From: an uncultured Clostridia bacterium
GTDB taxonomy: Bacteria > Bacillota > Clostridia > Oscillospirales > Oscillospiraceae
Direction: 5' to 3'
DNA: 26,463 nt
Assembly: GCA_945613045.1 (NCBI GenBank)
Contig: CALZAG010000003.1
Span: 1-26,463, forward strand
The position numbers were made by a program, and so were the translations under genes. The notes below the pieces were generated by a model. It made no database searches. It was not told the origin of the DNA and was given only the letters and a program-made list of their open reading frames with translations. This document shows, one piece after another, positions 14,843 through 22,587 of this stretch. Position 1 is the stretch's first letter. Each line of letters begins with the position of its first letter.

Positions 14843-15709
14843 ATGTTTAAAGTCGTACAAAAAAGATTTTTGAACGAGGCAAAGACCATCTGCCTGTTCG
14901 AGATCGAAGCTCCGCTGGTCGCAAAGCATGCGCAGGCAGGTCAGTTCGTCATCTTCCGTCTTGATGAGCAGGGCGAGCGCACTCCCGTCTCCGTTGCCGG
15001 CTATGACCGCGAAAAGGGCACCGTGACCGTTATGGTTCAGGCCGCAGGCCGCACCACCAGAATGCTCCACACCGTTGAAGAGGGCGATTACATCACCGAC
15101 TTTGTCGGCCCTCTCGGCAAGGCCACCGAGATGGACGGTCTTAAGAAGGTCTGCGTCGTCGGCGGCGGCGTCGGCTGCGCCATCGCCTACCCCATCGCAA
15201 AGGAAATGCACGAAAGGGGCATCGAGGTCACCTTTATCGCCGGCTTCAGAAGCGCCGATATCGTCATCCTGAAGGATGAGCTCAAGGCCGCTTCCGACAA
15301 GCTCATCATGTGCACCGACGACGGCACCTACGGTGAAAAGGGCTTCACCACCCAGTATCTTCAGCAGGAGATAGACGCGAATATCGCCGAGGGCAAACCC
15401 CAGTTCGACCGCGTTATCGCCATCGGCCCCGACATCATGATGAAGTTCCTCGCCGACGTCACCCGTCCCTACGGCATCAAGACCATCATCTCCCTCGACC
15501 CCATCATGGTCGACGGCACCGGTATGTGCGGCGGCTGCCGCGTTATCGTCGGCGGCGAGACGAAGTTCGCCTGCGTTGACGGCCCCGACTTTGACGCGCA
15601 CGAGGTCGATTTCGACTCCCTCATCAAGCGCGCGGCTTTCTATAAGACCGAGCAGGACGAGGCTTCACAGCATATCTGCAATATGACCGGAGGTAAGCGC
15701 AATGGCTAA
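14843..15709 (+). CDS. nfnA: NADH-dependent ferredoxin:NADP+ oxidoreductase small subunit (NfnA/SudB type)
   Basis: This is a flavin- and NAD-binding protein of the ferredoxin reductase fold. It is the small subunit of the electron-bifurcating transhydrogenase that links NADPH, NADH and reduced ferredoxin. The 288-aa protein ends in a [2Fe-2S] region: Asp224-x4-Cys229-x2-Cys232-x11-Cys244. PyrK-type relatives have Cys in the first position, and Asp as fourth ligand is what is described for Nfn enzymes. This favours NfnA over a dihydroorotate dehydrogenase subunit. GGGVGCA near residue 110 marks the NAD site. AGAGG precedes the ATG. The gene overlaps nfnB by 8 bases. Older annotations may call it sulfide dehydrogenase subunit beta. 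Confidence 0.88.
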   Translation: MFKVVQKRFLNEAKTICLFEIEAPLVAKHAQAGQFVIFRLDEQGERTPVSVAGYDREKGTVTVMVQAAGRTTRMLHTVEEGDYITDFVGPLGKATEMDGLKKVCVVGGGVGCAIAYPIAKEMHERGIEVTFIAGFRSADIVILKDELKAASDKLIMCTDDGTYGEKGFTTQYLQQEIDANIAEGKPQFDRVIAIGPDIMMKFLADVTRPYGIKTIISLDPIMVDGTGMCGGCRVIVGGETKFACVDGPDFDAHEVDFDSLIKRAAFYKTEQDEASQHICNMTGGKRNG

Positions 15710-17102
15710 TATGAGAATGGATAAGAACCCGATGCCCGAACAGGATCCTCAGGTTCGCAAAAGAAATTTTGACGAGGTCGCTCTCGGCTACACCGAGGAG
15801 ATGGCGATTGACGAGGCAAAGCGCTGCCTCAATTGCCACAATATGCCCTGCCGCAGCGGCTGCCCCGTTTCCGTACGCATCCCCGAATTCATCGCAAAGG
15901 TTGCCGAAGGCGACTTTGACGCCGCCTATGATATCATAACCTCAACAAACTCCCTGCCCGCGGTCTGCGGCCGTGTATGTCCGCAGGAGAAGCAGTGCGA
16001 GTCCAAGTGCGTCCGCGGCATCAAGGGCGAGCCCGTCGGCATCGGCCGTCTCGAGCGCTTCGTTGCCGACTACCATATGGCCAAGGCCGATAAGCCCGAG
16101 ATAGTCCCTCCCGAGTCCAACGGCCACAAGGTCGCCATCATCGGCTCCGGCCCCTCCAGCCTCACCTGCGCGGGCGATCTGCGCAAGATGGGCTATGACG
16201 TCACCATTTACGAGGCCTTCCACAAGGCCGGCGGCGTTCTGGTCTACGGTATTCCCGAGTTCCGTCTGCCCAAGGACAAGGTCGTTGCTGTCGAGGTCGA
16301 AAACCTCAAGAAGATGGGCGTTGAGATCGTTACCGACGCCGTTATCGGCAAGGCTATGACCATCGACGAGCTGTTTGACGATTTCGGCTACGAGGCCGTT
16401 TACATCGGCTCCGGCGCCGGCCTGCCCCAGTTCCTGCACATCCCCGGCGAAAACCTGCTGGGCGTTTACTCCTCCAACGAATTCCTCACCCGCGTAAACC
16501 TCATGAAGGCTTACAGAGACGATTACGATACGCCCATTAAGCACCCCAAGGTGGTCGCGGTCGTCGGCGGCGGCAACGTTGCGATGGACGCCTCCCGCGT
16601 TGCCATGCGCCTCGGAGCTGAGCACGTCTACATCACCTACCGCCGCGGCAAGGAGGAGCTCCCCGCACGTCTCGAGGAGGTCGAGCACGCCGAGTCCGAG
16701 GGCATCGAATTCATGCTTCTCAATAACCCCGTCGCCATCCACGGAGACGAAAACGGCCACGTCACCGGCATTGAGCTCCAGAAGATGGAGCTCGGCGAAC
16801 CCGATGAGAAGGGCCGCCGCCGTCCCGTTCCCGTTGACGGCTCCAACTGGATCCTCGACTGCGACGCGGTCATCATCGCGATCGGCACCAGCCCCAACCC
16901 CCTGATCCGCTCCACCACCAAGGGGCTTGAGACCACCAAGAAGGGCGGCATCCAGGCAGACGAGAACGGTCAGACCTCACGCGAGGGCGTGTTCGCCGGC
17001 GGCGACGCCGTTACCGGCGCTGCAACTGTCATCCTTGCAATGGGCGCAGGCAAGACCGGCGCCAAGAGCATAGACGAATACATAAAGAGCAAAAGCAAGT
17101 AA
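15702..17102 (+). CDS. nfnB: NfnB / NADPH-dependent glutamate synthase small-subunit family
   Basis: This 466-aa iron-sulfur flavoprotein is the partner of NfnA. The N-terminal domain has eight cysteines for two [4Fe-4S] clusters: Cys42, 45, 50, 54 (CLNCHNMPCRSGC) and Cys89, 93, 99, 103. Two Rossmann folds follow: GSGPSSLTCAGDL for FAD and VVGGGNVAMDASRVAMRLG for NADPH. The C-terminal FAD contact is GGDAVTGAATVILAMG. Alone it resembles GltD, but no glutamate synthase large subunit is near, and the overlapping nfnA-like gene argues for the Nfn complex. A strong terminator closes the two-gene operon. Codons favour C at the third position, which suggests high expression. Confidence 0.9.
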   Translation: MANMRMDKNPMPEQDPQVRKRNFDEVALGYTEEMAIDEAKRCLNCHNMPCRSGCPVSVRIPEFIAKVAEGDFDAAYDIITSTNSLPAVCGRVCPQEKQCESKCVRGIKGEPVGIGRLERFVADYHMAKADKPEIVPPESNGHKVAIIGSGPSSLTCAGDLRKMGYDVTIYEAFHKAGGVLVYGIPEFRLPKDKVVAVEVENLKKMGVEIVTDAVIGKAMTIDELFDDFGYEAVYIGSGAGLPQFLHIPGENLLGVYSSNEFLTRVNLMKAYRDDYDTPIKHPKVVAVVGGGNVAMDASRVAMRLGAEHVYITYRRGKEELPARLEEVEHAESEGIEFMLLNNPVAIHGDENGHVTGIELQKMELGEPDEKGRRRPVPVDGSNWILDCDAVIIAIGTSPNPLIRSTTKGLETTKKGGIQADENGQTSREGVFAGGDAVTGAATVILAMGAGKTGAKSIDEYIKSKSK

Positions 17103-17120
17103 TCGAGCATTATGAATATC

Positions 17121-17162
17121 AGAAATCTCCGATGCAAATTGCATCGGAGATTTCTTGTTTGT
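17121..17162 (+). terminator. Intrinsic terminator of nfnAB
   Basis: AGAAATCTCCGATGCA (17121-17136) pairs with TGCATCGGAGATTTCT (17140-17155), followed by TGTTTGTT. It is long and nearly perfectly palindromic. Confidence 0.9.
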
Positions 17163-17204
17163 TACTTAATAAACAATTGCCTGTTTGTTGAATATTTTGC
17201 CTGT
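17156..17204 (+). repeat. Paired direct repeats upstream of the gntR promoter
   Basis: TTGCCTGT occurs at 17177-17184 and 17197-17204, 20 bases apart (two helical turns). TGTTTGTT occurs at 17156-17163 and 17182-17189, 26 bases apart. AAACA (17171-17175) and TGTTT (17182-17186) also form an inverted pair. The set lies about 40 bases upstream of the likely -35 box of the regulator gene. Confidence 0.5.
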
Positions 17205-17244
17205 ATCCGCGCAATTTTTTTATTTCCGGCGTAAAATATGCATT

Positions 17245-17279
17245 TTGACTATTGAATTTTGATAAGTATTGTTGTACAA
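17245..17279 (+). promoter_or_regulatory. gntR promoter with candidate autoregulatory operator
   Basis: TTGACT (17245-17250), 16 bases, then TATTGT (17267-17272). The palindrome TTGTACAA (17272-17279) spans the expected start point. GntR/FadR-type regulators often bind short palindromes centred on GTAC or similar, so self-repression is plausible but unproven. Confidence 0.5.
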
Positions 17280-17357
17280 TAAGTGCCGTATTTTAAATCA
17301 ATTCCGGAGCTTTTCACTGTTTTTTTGCTCCTTCACAAAAACGAAAGGACTGATATT

Positions 17358-18101
17358 ATGAATCGAGCCCAGTTTCAGGTCTATCTTGACGCTAATCCCA
17401 GTGCAAAGCTTCGTGACATCGTTTCGCAGATGCTGTACGACGATATCGTGTCCCTTCACATAGCCCCGGGCACAAAGCTCAATGTCAACAGCATAGCCTC
17501 CAGCCTTGGCATATCCCGCACCCCCGTTGCCGAGGCCATTGTCAACCTGTGCGACATGGGCTTCGTTGTATCAAAGCCCGACACAAGCGGATTCTTCGTC
17601 ATCGATCTCAACCTCAGCGATATGATAGACCTGTATGACGTGCGCGCCGCCATTGAATGTGAGGCGGCCGCCCTCTGTACGGAGAGGGCTGACAGTGCCA
17701 CCGTCAGTGAGCTGGACAGGCTGGCAAATGAATTTGCCGAATGCGTTATCCGCAAGGACTCTGACGGCATGATTGCAACGGATATGCCCTTCCACAGCCT
17801 TATCGTAAGCTCCTGCGGCAACCGATACATCCAGAAATGCTATGATATGCTGCTGCCAAACCTGACAATGTATCAGTCTTCGATGATAAAATTCATCAGC
17901 AGATCGGGCGAAAACCCCTGGTCATCCAGCGTCATATATAACCATATTGCCGTTGTCGAAGCTATAAAGATGCACATTCCCGACCTCGCAAAGCAGGCTA
18001 TGGCAGATCACGTCACCTCCAGCCTTAACTTCACGATGTTCTCCGGAGGCGGCAGCGATCCCTTTGCCACCGTAAGGAAGGCAAAAGCGGCAAAAAAGTG
18101 A
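17358..18101 (+). CDS. GntR family transcriptional regulator (FadR/FCD type)
   Basis: This is a 247-aa DNA-binding regulator. The N-terminal winged helix-turn-helix runs from about residue 18 to 85: LRDIVSQMLYDDIVSLHIAPGTKLNVNSIASSLGISRTPVAEAI is the usual GntR pattern. The C-terminal part is a helical FCD ligand-binding domain, with DVRAAIECEAA, then DMPFHSLIVSSCGN and a later NHIAVVEAI that supply the acidic and histidine metal ligands. FCD regulators usually sense small organic acids. The ATG at 17358 follows AAAGGAC; upstream in-frame starts lack a site. No catabolic operon is adjacent. Neighbours are nfnAB (separated by a terminator) and convergent ecsC, so the target is unknown. Confidence 0.9.
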   Translation: MNRAQFQVYLDANPSAKLRDIVSQMLYDDIVSLHIAPGTKLNVNSIASSLGISRTPVAEAIVNLCDMGFVVSKPDTSGFFVIDLNLSDMIDLYDVRAAIECEAAALCTERADSATVSELDRLANEFAECVIRKDSDGMIATDMPFHSLIVSSCGNRYIQKCYDMLLPNLTMYQSSMIKFISRSGENPWSSSVIYNHIAVVEAIKMHIPDLAKQAMADHVTSSLNFTMFSGGGSDPFATVRKAKAAKK

Positions 18102-18127
18102 GAGCTTTTCAAAGCTCTCACTTTTTT
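18092..18127. terminator. Bidirectional terminator containing both stop codons
   Basis: A 17-bp stem (18092-18108 with 18111-18127), closed by TC in the perfect-palindrome reading, begins with A6 and ends with T6. The gntR stop (18099-18101) lies in the left arm and the ecsC stop (18118-18120, minus strand) in the right arm, each at the mirror position. Confidence 0.92.
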
Positions 18128-18888
18128 ATATCATTTAAGAATCTGCGGTTGTACTTCATACCGGCATATTTTGTTATACGGTCTATGTATATCGCGTCAT
18201 ACGCTCCGCCGACCGCTCCCACTATGGGTATGCCCTGCAGGAATTTCATATACAGCAGTTCCTTTGAAAGTCCCTCCGCCGCGATCTTTATCTCCGTTTC
18301 CATGGTCTCGGAATCCGGCTCCGCGCCGTTTTCGATAAAATAGTTCACTCGGTCGTCGGCTGCGCGCAGCTCGTCTCCGTACCGCACTCCGGCGCCGATA
18401 AGCAGCAGGATAAAGTACTTTTCCCCGAGCTCATCGTAGTTGTATCCGTAGCTGAGGGCCACCTCGTACAGGCTCTTGAGCAGCATGGCCGTGAACAGCG
18501 GGATGTCGGGTATGCCTATGCCGAACAGTCCCATGCCTATCCCCGACAGGCCGGACATAAGGGTGTTTTTCGTCTTCGAGCCCTCCGCAGCCCTGCATGC
18601 CTCCTTCAGCGCTCTCGCGCTGGGGTTATTCGCGGCAATAGTCCTTCTGACCCTGCTGCTGCGCTCGATATCCCTGCGGTTATAGGTTTTTTCGATTACA
18701 GCGGCACCCTTTTCAAACACAAGCTCAAAGGCCTTGGCAAAGGCGGCATCAAGAGTGCTTTGAAGCTTTTCCGGCACCTTCGATTCAAGCATCCGGTTGA
18801 GCTTGCTGTCCTGCCGTCCCGCTCTGTCCCTGAGAAATTTATCTTCCGCCGCAAGCTGCTTTGACCACTCGCGTTCATAATCATTCAT
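18118..18888 (-). CDS. EcsC family protein
   Basis: This 256-aa protein belongs to the EcsC family, named after a gene of the Bacillus ecs transporter operon whose function is still unclear. It has a charged N-terminal half with long helices. The middle is glycine-rich and hydrophobic (GLSGIGMGLFGIGIPDIPLFTAMLLKSLYEVALSYGY), with a second such patch near the end (MKFLQGIPIVGAVGGAYDAIY), as the family shows. No signal peptide is visible. No ABC transporter genes are near, so it is not part of an ecs operon here. GGGAG precedes the ATG. It is transcribed minus, toward gntR, and shares its terminator. Confidence 0.82.
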   Translation of the reverse strand: MNDYEREWSKQLAAEDKFLRDRAGRQDSKLNRMLESKVPEKLQSTLDAAFAKAFELVFEKGAAVIEKTYNRRDIERSSRVRRTIAANNPSARALKEACRAAEGSKTKNTLMSGLSGIGMGLFGIGIPDIPLFTAMLLKSLYEVALSYGYNYDELGEKYFILLLIGAGVRYGDELRAADDRVNYFIENGAEPDSETMETEIKIAAEGLSKELLYMKFLQGIPIVGAVGGAYDAIYIDRITKYAGMKYNRRFLNDIKK

Positions 18889-18917
18889 AAGCTCACTCCC
18901 TTATGCTGGCTTACTTC

Positions 18918-18946
18918 ATTATACACCAATCCTTAAAAAAACAAAA
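18918..18946 (-). promoter_or_regulatory. Possible ecsC promoter
   Basis: A consensus TATAAT on the minus strand (18918-18923) lies 30 bases before the ATG. The -35 at a 17-base spacing is a poor TTTTGT (18941-18946). No terminator hairpin is visible between the symporter gene and ecsC, so read-through is also possible. Confidence 0.4.
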
Positions 18947-18955
18947 GATTCGGCA

Positions 18956-20374
18956 TTATTCCCAACAGTCGGTCCTGCCCTCCAGCCCGATGGAGGAGGA
19001 CTTGAACACGGGATCCCGGCCCTCCGCACGCTGGCGCTTATAGTCCTTGAGAGCCGCAAAAGCGTGGCGGCCGAGAATTATGATCACAGGCACGTTTATG
19101 ATGACCATGAATGCCTGAAGCATATCCGCGGTATCCCATACCACTCCGGCGGAGAGGATAGCGCCGACGAAGACGAGAGCCGTCGCAGCAAGGCGGAAGC
19201 AGGTCATAAACGCTTTGCCCGGACTGCGCTTCAATATGAATTTCAGGCAGCCTTCGCAGTAATAGTAGTTGCCGATGAGGGTCGTGAAGGCAAACAGGCT
19301 CATCGCCGCAGCGATAAAGATTGGGCCGAAATCGCCGAGCGCCATACCCATTGACTGCTGCACATACGCAGCTCCCGCCACATCGGCGCCGAGGCCGTCA
19401 GGATTTGCGCACATGCACATGAGGGCAGTCGCGCTGCAGATGAGCAGCGTATCAATGAACACCGACAGCATTTGCACAAGTCCCTGCTTCGCAGGATGCG
19501 ATACCTCGGCTGTCGCGGCCGCGTTGGGAGCCGAACCCATACCGGCTTCGTTTGAGTAAAGTCCGCGCTTGATGCCCCACATCACGCAGGAACCGGCAAA
19601 TCCGCCGAATACGGCTTCAAAATCAAAGGCGGATACAAAGATGTTCTTTATAACCGTTGGAACCGCACTGATGTTCATGATGATGACCAGCAGGGAAACC
19701 AGAACATAAATGACCCCCATAACCGGCACCAGCACGCCGGTGATTTTGGTAAGGCGCCTGCCGCCGCCCAGAACGCACACGGCAAACAGCGCGGCGAGTA
19801 TGGCTCCGATGATGATCGGAGTTGTCTTTTTGTCATAGAAGCCGAAGCCCGAAAAGGTGTCCTGAGTGTTGAAGGAGGCCAGCATATTGTAGCCCACGGC
19901 GTAGGTCAGGATGAGCACAACGGCGAATATGACGCCCAGCCACCGCTGTTTCAATGCGTCCTGCATATAATAGGATGGGCCGCCGAAGCTTGCGCCGTCC
20001 TTATCCTTTCTCTTGTATATCTGCGCAAGGGTGGATTCCACGAAGGCGGAGGCTCCGCCGAGTATCGCCGTGATCCACATCCAGAAGATCGCGCCGAAGC
20101 CACCCAGACATATCGCCGTCGACACGCCGATGATGTTTCCGGTGCCCACTCGGGAAGCGGTGGAAACCATGAGCGCGCCGAAGGATGAGACAGCTCTCTT
20201 GTCCTTGGGCTTTTCGCTGACGACCCGTACAGACTCGCCGAAAAGGCTGAACTGTATCAGGCCGGTGCGGATGGTGAAGTACAGTCCGGCGGCCACAAGG
20301 ATCAGCGGTACTATGTACGGCTGATAAAGAAAACCGCTTATGGCGCTTACAACGCCGTCAATTTTTTCTATCAT
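18956..20374 (-). CDS. Sodium:alanine symporter (AGCS family)
   Basis: This 472-aa membrane protein imports alanine or glycine together with sodium. It has about ten or more hydrophobic helices. The family hallmarks are clear: YFTIRTGLIQFSLFGES near the N-terminus, the substrate/Na+ loop SRVGTGNIIGVSTAI, FWMWITAILGGASAFVESTLAQIYK, and the later GIKRGLYSNEAGMGSAPNAAATAEVSHP. The length is normal and nothing is missing. GGGAG precedes the ATG. It has a strong promoter of its own. The exact amino acid cannot be told from the sequence. Confidence 0.94.
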   Translation of the reverse strand: MIEKIDGVVSAISGFLYQPYIVPLILVAAGLYFTIRTGLIQFSLFGESVRVVSEKPKDKRAVSSFGALMVSTASRVGTGNIIGVSTAICLGGFGAIFWMWITAILGGASAFVESTLAQIYKRKDKDGASFGGPSYYMQDALKQRWLGVIFAVVLILTYAVGYNMLASFNTQDTFSGFGFYDKKTTPIIIGAILAALFAVCVLGGGRRLTKITGVLVPVMGVIYVLVSLLVIIMNISAVPTVIKNIFVSAFDFEAVFGGFAGSCVMWGIKRGLYSNEAGMGSAPNAAATAEVSHPAKQGLVQMLSVFIDTLLICSATALMCMCANPDGLGADVAGAAYVQQSMGMALGDFGPIFIAAAMSLFAFTTLIGNYYYCEGCLKFILKRSPGKAFMTCFRLAATALVFVGAILSAGVVWDTADMLQAFMVIINVPVIIILGRHAFAALKDYKRQRAEGRDPVFKSSSIGLEGRTDCWE

Positions 20375-20415
20375 TGTTCTCCCTGTCCTTTTGTTTATAT
20401 TTGATCCGATTTAAC

Positions 20416-20444
20416 ATTATAGTCACATTTGCGCCCGACTGCAA
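20416..20444 (-). promoter_or_regulatory. Sigma-A type promoter of the AGCS symporter
   Basis: On the minus strand TTGCAG (20439-20444), exactly 17 bases, then consensus TATAAT (20416-20421). The start would be near 20409, about 35 bases before the ATG. Confidence 0.8.
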
Positions 20445-20514
20445 GCTTTTGCGGCTCATGCCTGCATGAAAAGCCCGTTTTTTGCGCTCTTGCACGCGGC
20501 ACTATTCATTCTGC

Positions 20515-20543
20515 TTGTTATTACGGAGGGATGATGATATAAT
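20515..20543 (+). promoter_or_regulatory. Sigma-A type promoter of the MFS gene
   Basis: TTGTTA (20515-20520), exactly 17 bases, then consensus TATAAT (20538-20543). The start would be near 20550, giving a leader of about 16 bases with only a weak ribosome binding site (GGTGAT). Confidence 0.75.
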
Positions 20544-20565
20544 TTAAATCACTTATGGTGATGAT

Positions 20566-21756
20566 ATGAAAAACGCAGAAAAGAAACTGAATATAGATTA
20601 TGCCTCCCTGCACGCGGTATACTGGACCTTAAGCGGAGTTATATTCTGCTTCACGACCGTCTTCCTTCAGTTTAAGGGCTATTCAAATTACGGGATCGGG
20701 ATAATTTTTGCTCTCGGAAACATTTTAGGCTTCGTGCTTCAGCCACTTGTCGCCGGCTACGTCGACCGCAGCAATAAAAGGGCGCTTTTGGGATGCATAA
20801 GGATAACCGCCGTGCTGTCGCTTCTGCTCATGCTGGTGGTGCTCATGCTTCCGAAGAGCTGTCTGCCGTTGACCGCCGCATATGTTGTTCTGCTCGCCGG
20901 CAACACGCTTTTGCAGCCTCTGTGCATCTCCCTTAGCTTTTACCTTGAAAGCTGGGGCTACCGCATCAATTTCAGCGTCGCGCGCGCAGTGGGCTCCCTT
21001 GCCTACTCGCTGTGCACCGTGGTGCTCGGAATGCTCGTCCAGTCGGTCAGCGAAAATGCGGTTCCTGTCGCATACATCGTGTTTTCCTTTATACTCGGGC
21101 TTCTTACCCTGCTGTTTTCCGTAAAGGAGAAGCAGCACAGCACGGTATTGGATACTTCCGCCGCCGGTGACGCGGAAAAGCCCAGCGGCATTGTTGAATT
21201 CTTTCGTGAAAACAGGCGCTTCACGCTTTTCCTCGCAGGAACCGCTCTGCTGTACTTTACACACGCACTCATATGCAACTTCATGATCGAGTTCATACGC
21301 AATATCGGCGGCGACAGCGCCGACCTCGGAAACGTCATAGCCTTCATGACGCTGACCGAGGTGCCCGTAATGCTGCTGTTCCCACGCCTGACGCGCCGAT
21401 TCCGCTGCTCAAGCCTGCTGAGATTTGCGGTCATAATGTTCACTGTAAAGGAGCTTATCATATATCTTGCTCCGAATATCGCGGTTTTATATGCCGCCGA
21501 GCTGCTTCAGGCATTCTCCTTCGCCATTTTTGTCCCCGCGTCGGTACGCTATGTCGATGAGGTCATCGTAAAGCGCAATGCTGTCAAGGGTCAGGCCTTT
21601 GTCACGACCATGATAACCCTCGGAAGCATCTTCGCGAGTTATATCGGCGGGCTGCTCCTGGATAACAGCTCCCCCTCCTTCACCCTGCTGACGGGCGTTA
21701 TCGTCTCCGCAGCAGGCACGCTCGTCATGCTGTTCGCTATCCAAAAAACAAAATAA
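20566..21756 (+). CDS. MFS transporter (LacY-like MFS_1 branch)
   Basis: This 396-aa protein has about 12 hydrophobic segments in two halves, joined by a charged loop near residues 195-220. The motif A region between helices 2 and 3 is degenerate but recognisable (GYVDRSNKRALLG). The opening helices, where a short cytosolic tail leads into YWTLSGVIFCFTTVFLQFKG, and the spacing resemble the nucleoside/sugar symporter-like MFS branch that includes LacY relatives. The substrate is not predictable. It has its own promoter and terminator and is divergent from the AGCS gene. The weak ribosome binding site suggests low expression. Confidence 0.85.
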   Translation: MKNAEKKLNIDYASLHAVYWTLSGVIFCFTTVFLQFKGYSNYGIGIIFALGNILGFVLQPLVAGYVDRSNKRALLGCIRITAVLSLLLMLVVLMLPKSCLPLTAAYVVLLAGNTLLQPLCISLSFYLESWGYRINFSVARAVGSLAYSLCTVVLGMLVQSVSENAVPVAYIVFSFILGLLTLLFSVKEKQHSTVLDTSAAGDAEKPSGIVEFFRENRRFTLFLAGTALLYFTHALICNFMIEFIRNIGGDSADLGNVIAFMTLTEVPVMLLFPRLTRRFRCSSLLRFAVIMFTVKELIIYLAPNIAVLYAAELLQAFSFAIFVPASVRYVDEVIVKRNAVKGQAFVTTMITLGSIFASYIGGLLLDNSSPSFTLLTGVIVSAAGTLVMLFAIQKTK

Positions 21757-21799
21757 GAAATCCCGTCGGGCGCTTCAGCGCAGTCCCGCCGGGATTTTT
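21757..21799. terminator. Terminator of the MFS gene, possibly bidirectional
   Basis: AAATCCCGTCGGG (21758-21770) pairs with CCCGCCGGGATTT (21785-21797) with one mismatch. A short GCGC stem can form in the loop, and TTTTT follows. The minus-strand small gene ends 17 bases away. Confidence 0.85.
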
Positions 21800-21815
21800 A
21801 GATCTCAGTTCTCAA

Positions 21816-22025
21816 TTACTTTGCCTGGATCGCCGCCTCTATGGCTGCTGCCTTATCCGCGGGTACAAGGCCCTTGCTGGTGACGAGATCAAATATCTCG
21901 CCGCAGGTTTTCTTGTAGAAAAGTTTAAGGGGATACTTCAGGAGGTTGGGCGCATACTGCTGGCAGAGCTCTCTGCCGCCGTTGACTTCAAAAAAGTCCT
22001 TTACCGTCATGCTTTTAAAATCCAT
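21816..22025 (-). CDS. Small protein of unknown function, paralog A
   Basis: This 69-aa soluble, probably helical protein has no signal peptide or membrane segment. I do not recognise a family. It aligns over nearly its whole length with the 77-aa product at 22189-22422: KDF-F/L-E near the start, G-x-EL, then P...K.P, a G-D/E pair and an AAA-I/L-E-x-A end. I count about 18 identities in about 60 aligned positions, with one 3-residue gap. It has two cysteines that do not align with those of its paralog. I start at the ATG at 22025, 7 bases after AGGAG. An ATG two codons earlier is too close. It has its own TTGACG promoter and leader. Confidence 0.7.
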   Translation of the reverse strand: MDFKSMTVKDFFEVNGGRELCQQYAPNLLKYPLKLFYKKTCGEIFDLVTSKGLVPADKAAAIEAAIQAK

Positions 22026-22094
22026 TGACATTCTCCTTTCGTCTTGGACAGGGGAATTGAACAGTCGTCTGACCCGAGTCTGTTTTTTTCGCTT

Positions 22095-22122
22095 TTCATA
22101 TTGATGGGTGCCGATCCGTCAA
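22095..22122 (-). promoter_or_regulatory. Promoter of small paralog A
   Basis: On the minus strand TTGACG (22117-22122), 16 bases, then TATGAA (22095-22100). The start would be near 22088, leaving a leader of about 62 bases. A palindrome GATGGAC-5-GTCCATC (22127-22145) lies just upstream of the -35 box. Confidence 0.6.
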
Positions 22123-22149
22123 ACCCGATGGACAGACCGTCCATCTTCA

Positions 22150-22176
22150 ATTATAGCCCTGCCTTGCGGCAGGGCT
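22150..22176 (-). terminator. Terminator-like hairpin of small paralog B
   Basis: AGCCCTGCC (22155-22163) pairs with GGCAGGGCT (22168-22176) with a 4-base loop, 12 bases after the stop codon. The tail on the minus strand is ATAATTG, so termination may be incomplete. Confidence 0.7.
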
Positions 22177-22188
22177 TAATAATGTCGA

Positions 22189-22422
22189 TTATTTATCAGC
22201 GTAGCGCTCGTTGAATGCCTTCTCCAGAGCGGCTGCCTCTTCCGCGGTGCAGCGGCCGAGCTTGATGCAGGTGCCGACAACGTCGCCGGCGAGCTTGTTG
22301 TAGTAGGGTTTGTACATGATGCTGGGGAGCTTTGCGATCTTGGGAGTGAACTCCTTGAAAAGCTCTACGCCGTTATACTTTTCCAGAAAATCCTTGCCGA
22401 GAGTCTCTTTAAAAACTGCCAT
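22189..22422 (-). CDS. Small protein of unknown function, paralog B
   Basis: This 77-aa helical, soluble protein is related to paralog A by sequence and by its ribosome binding region. Both genes have AGGAGAAT, two variable bases, then CAATG. The central part is richer in Tyr and Lys (PSIMYKPYYNKLAGD), and two cysteines lie in GTCIKLGRC. The ATG at 22422 is 7 bases after AGGAG. It has a near-consensus TTGACA promoter, a leader of about 68 bases with a small hairpin, and its own terminator. Separate strong promoters suggest each paralog is expressed on its own. I cannot assign a function. Confidence 0.72.
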   Translation of the reverse strand: MAVFKETLGKDFLEKYNGVELFKEFTPKIAKLPSIMYKPYYNKLAGDVVGTCIKLGRCTAEEAAALEKAFNERYADK

Positions 22423-22463
22423 TGCTATTCTCCTTTTAAATCCTTTTTAGTAGCAAGTATGAG

Positions 22464-22526
22464 GGACGGCTCATCCGTCCACCACGTTTACAAATATATG
22501 TTACACATCCGTGATTAATTTGTCAA
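22464..22526 (-). promoter_or_regulatory. Promoter and leader hairpin of small paralog B
   Basis: On the minus strand TTGACA (22521-22526), exactly 17 bases, then TAACAT (22498-22503). The start would be near 22491. The leader can form GGACGG-5-CCGTCC (22464-22480). Confidence 0.75.
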
Positions 22527-22587
22527 GACATCGTATCGCCGGCAATGATATTTTCGACATTTTATACAAATTCTTGCTTTAAATTTC

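Noticed and set aside
14819..15601. 260-codon open frame antisense to nfnA, and a 272-codon one antisense to nfnB (15942-16760)
   Set aside because: The C-rich third positions of nfnA and nfnB create long open frames on the other strand. The products are Gly/Asp/Ala-rich with no domain.
15702..17102. Glutamate synthase small subunit (GltD) role
   Set aside because: No large subunit is present, and the overlapping partner has the Asp/Cys3 cluster motif of NfnA, so the Nfn complex is the better reading.
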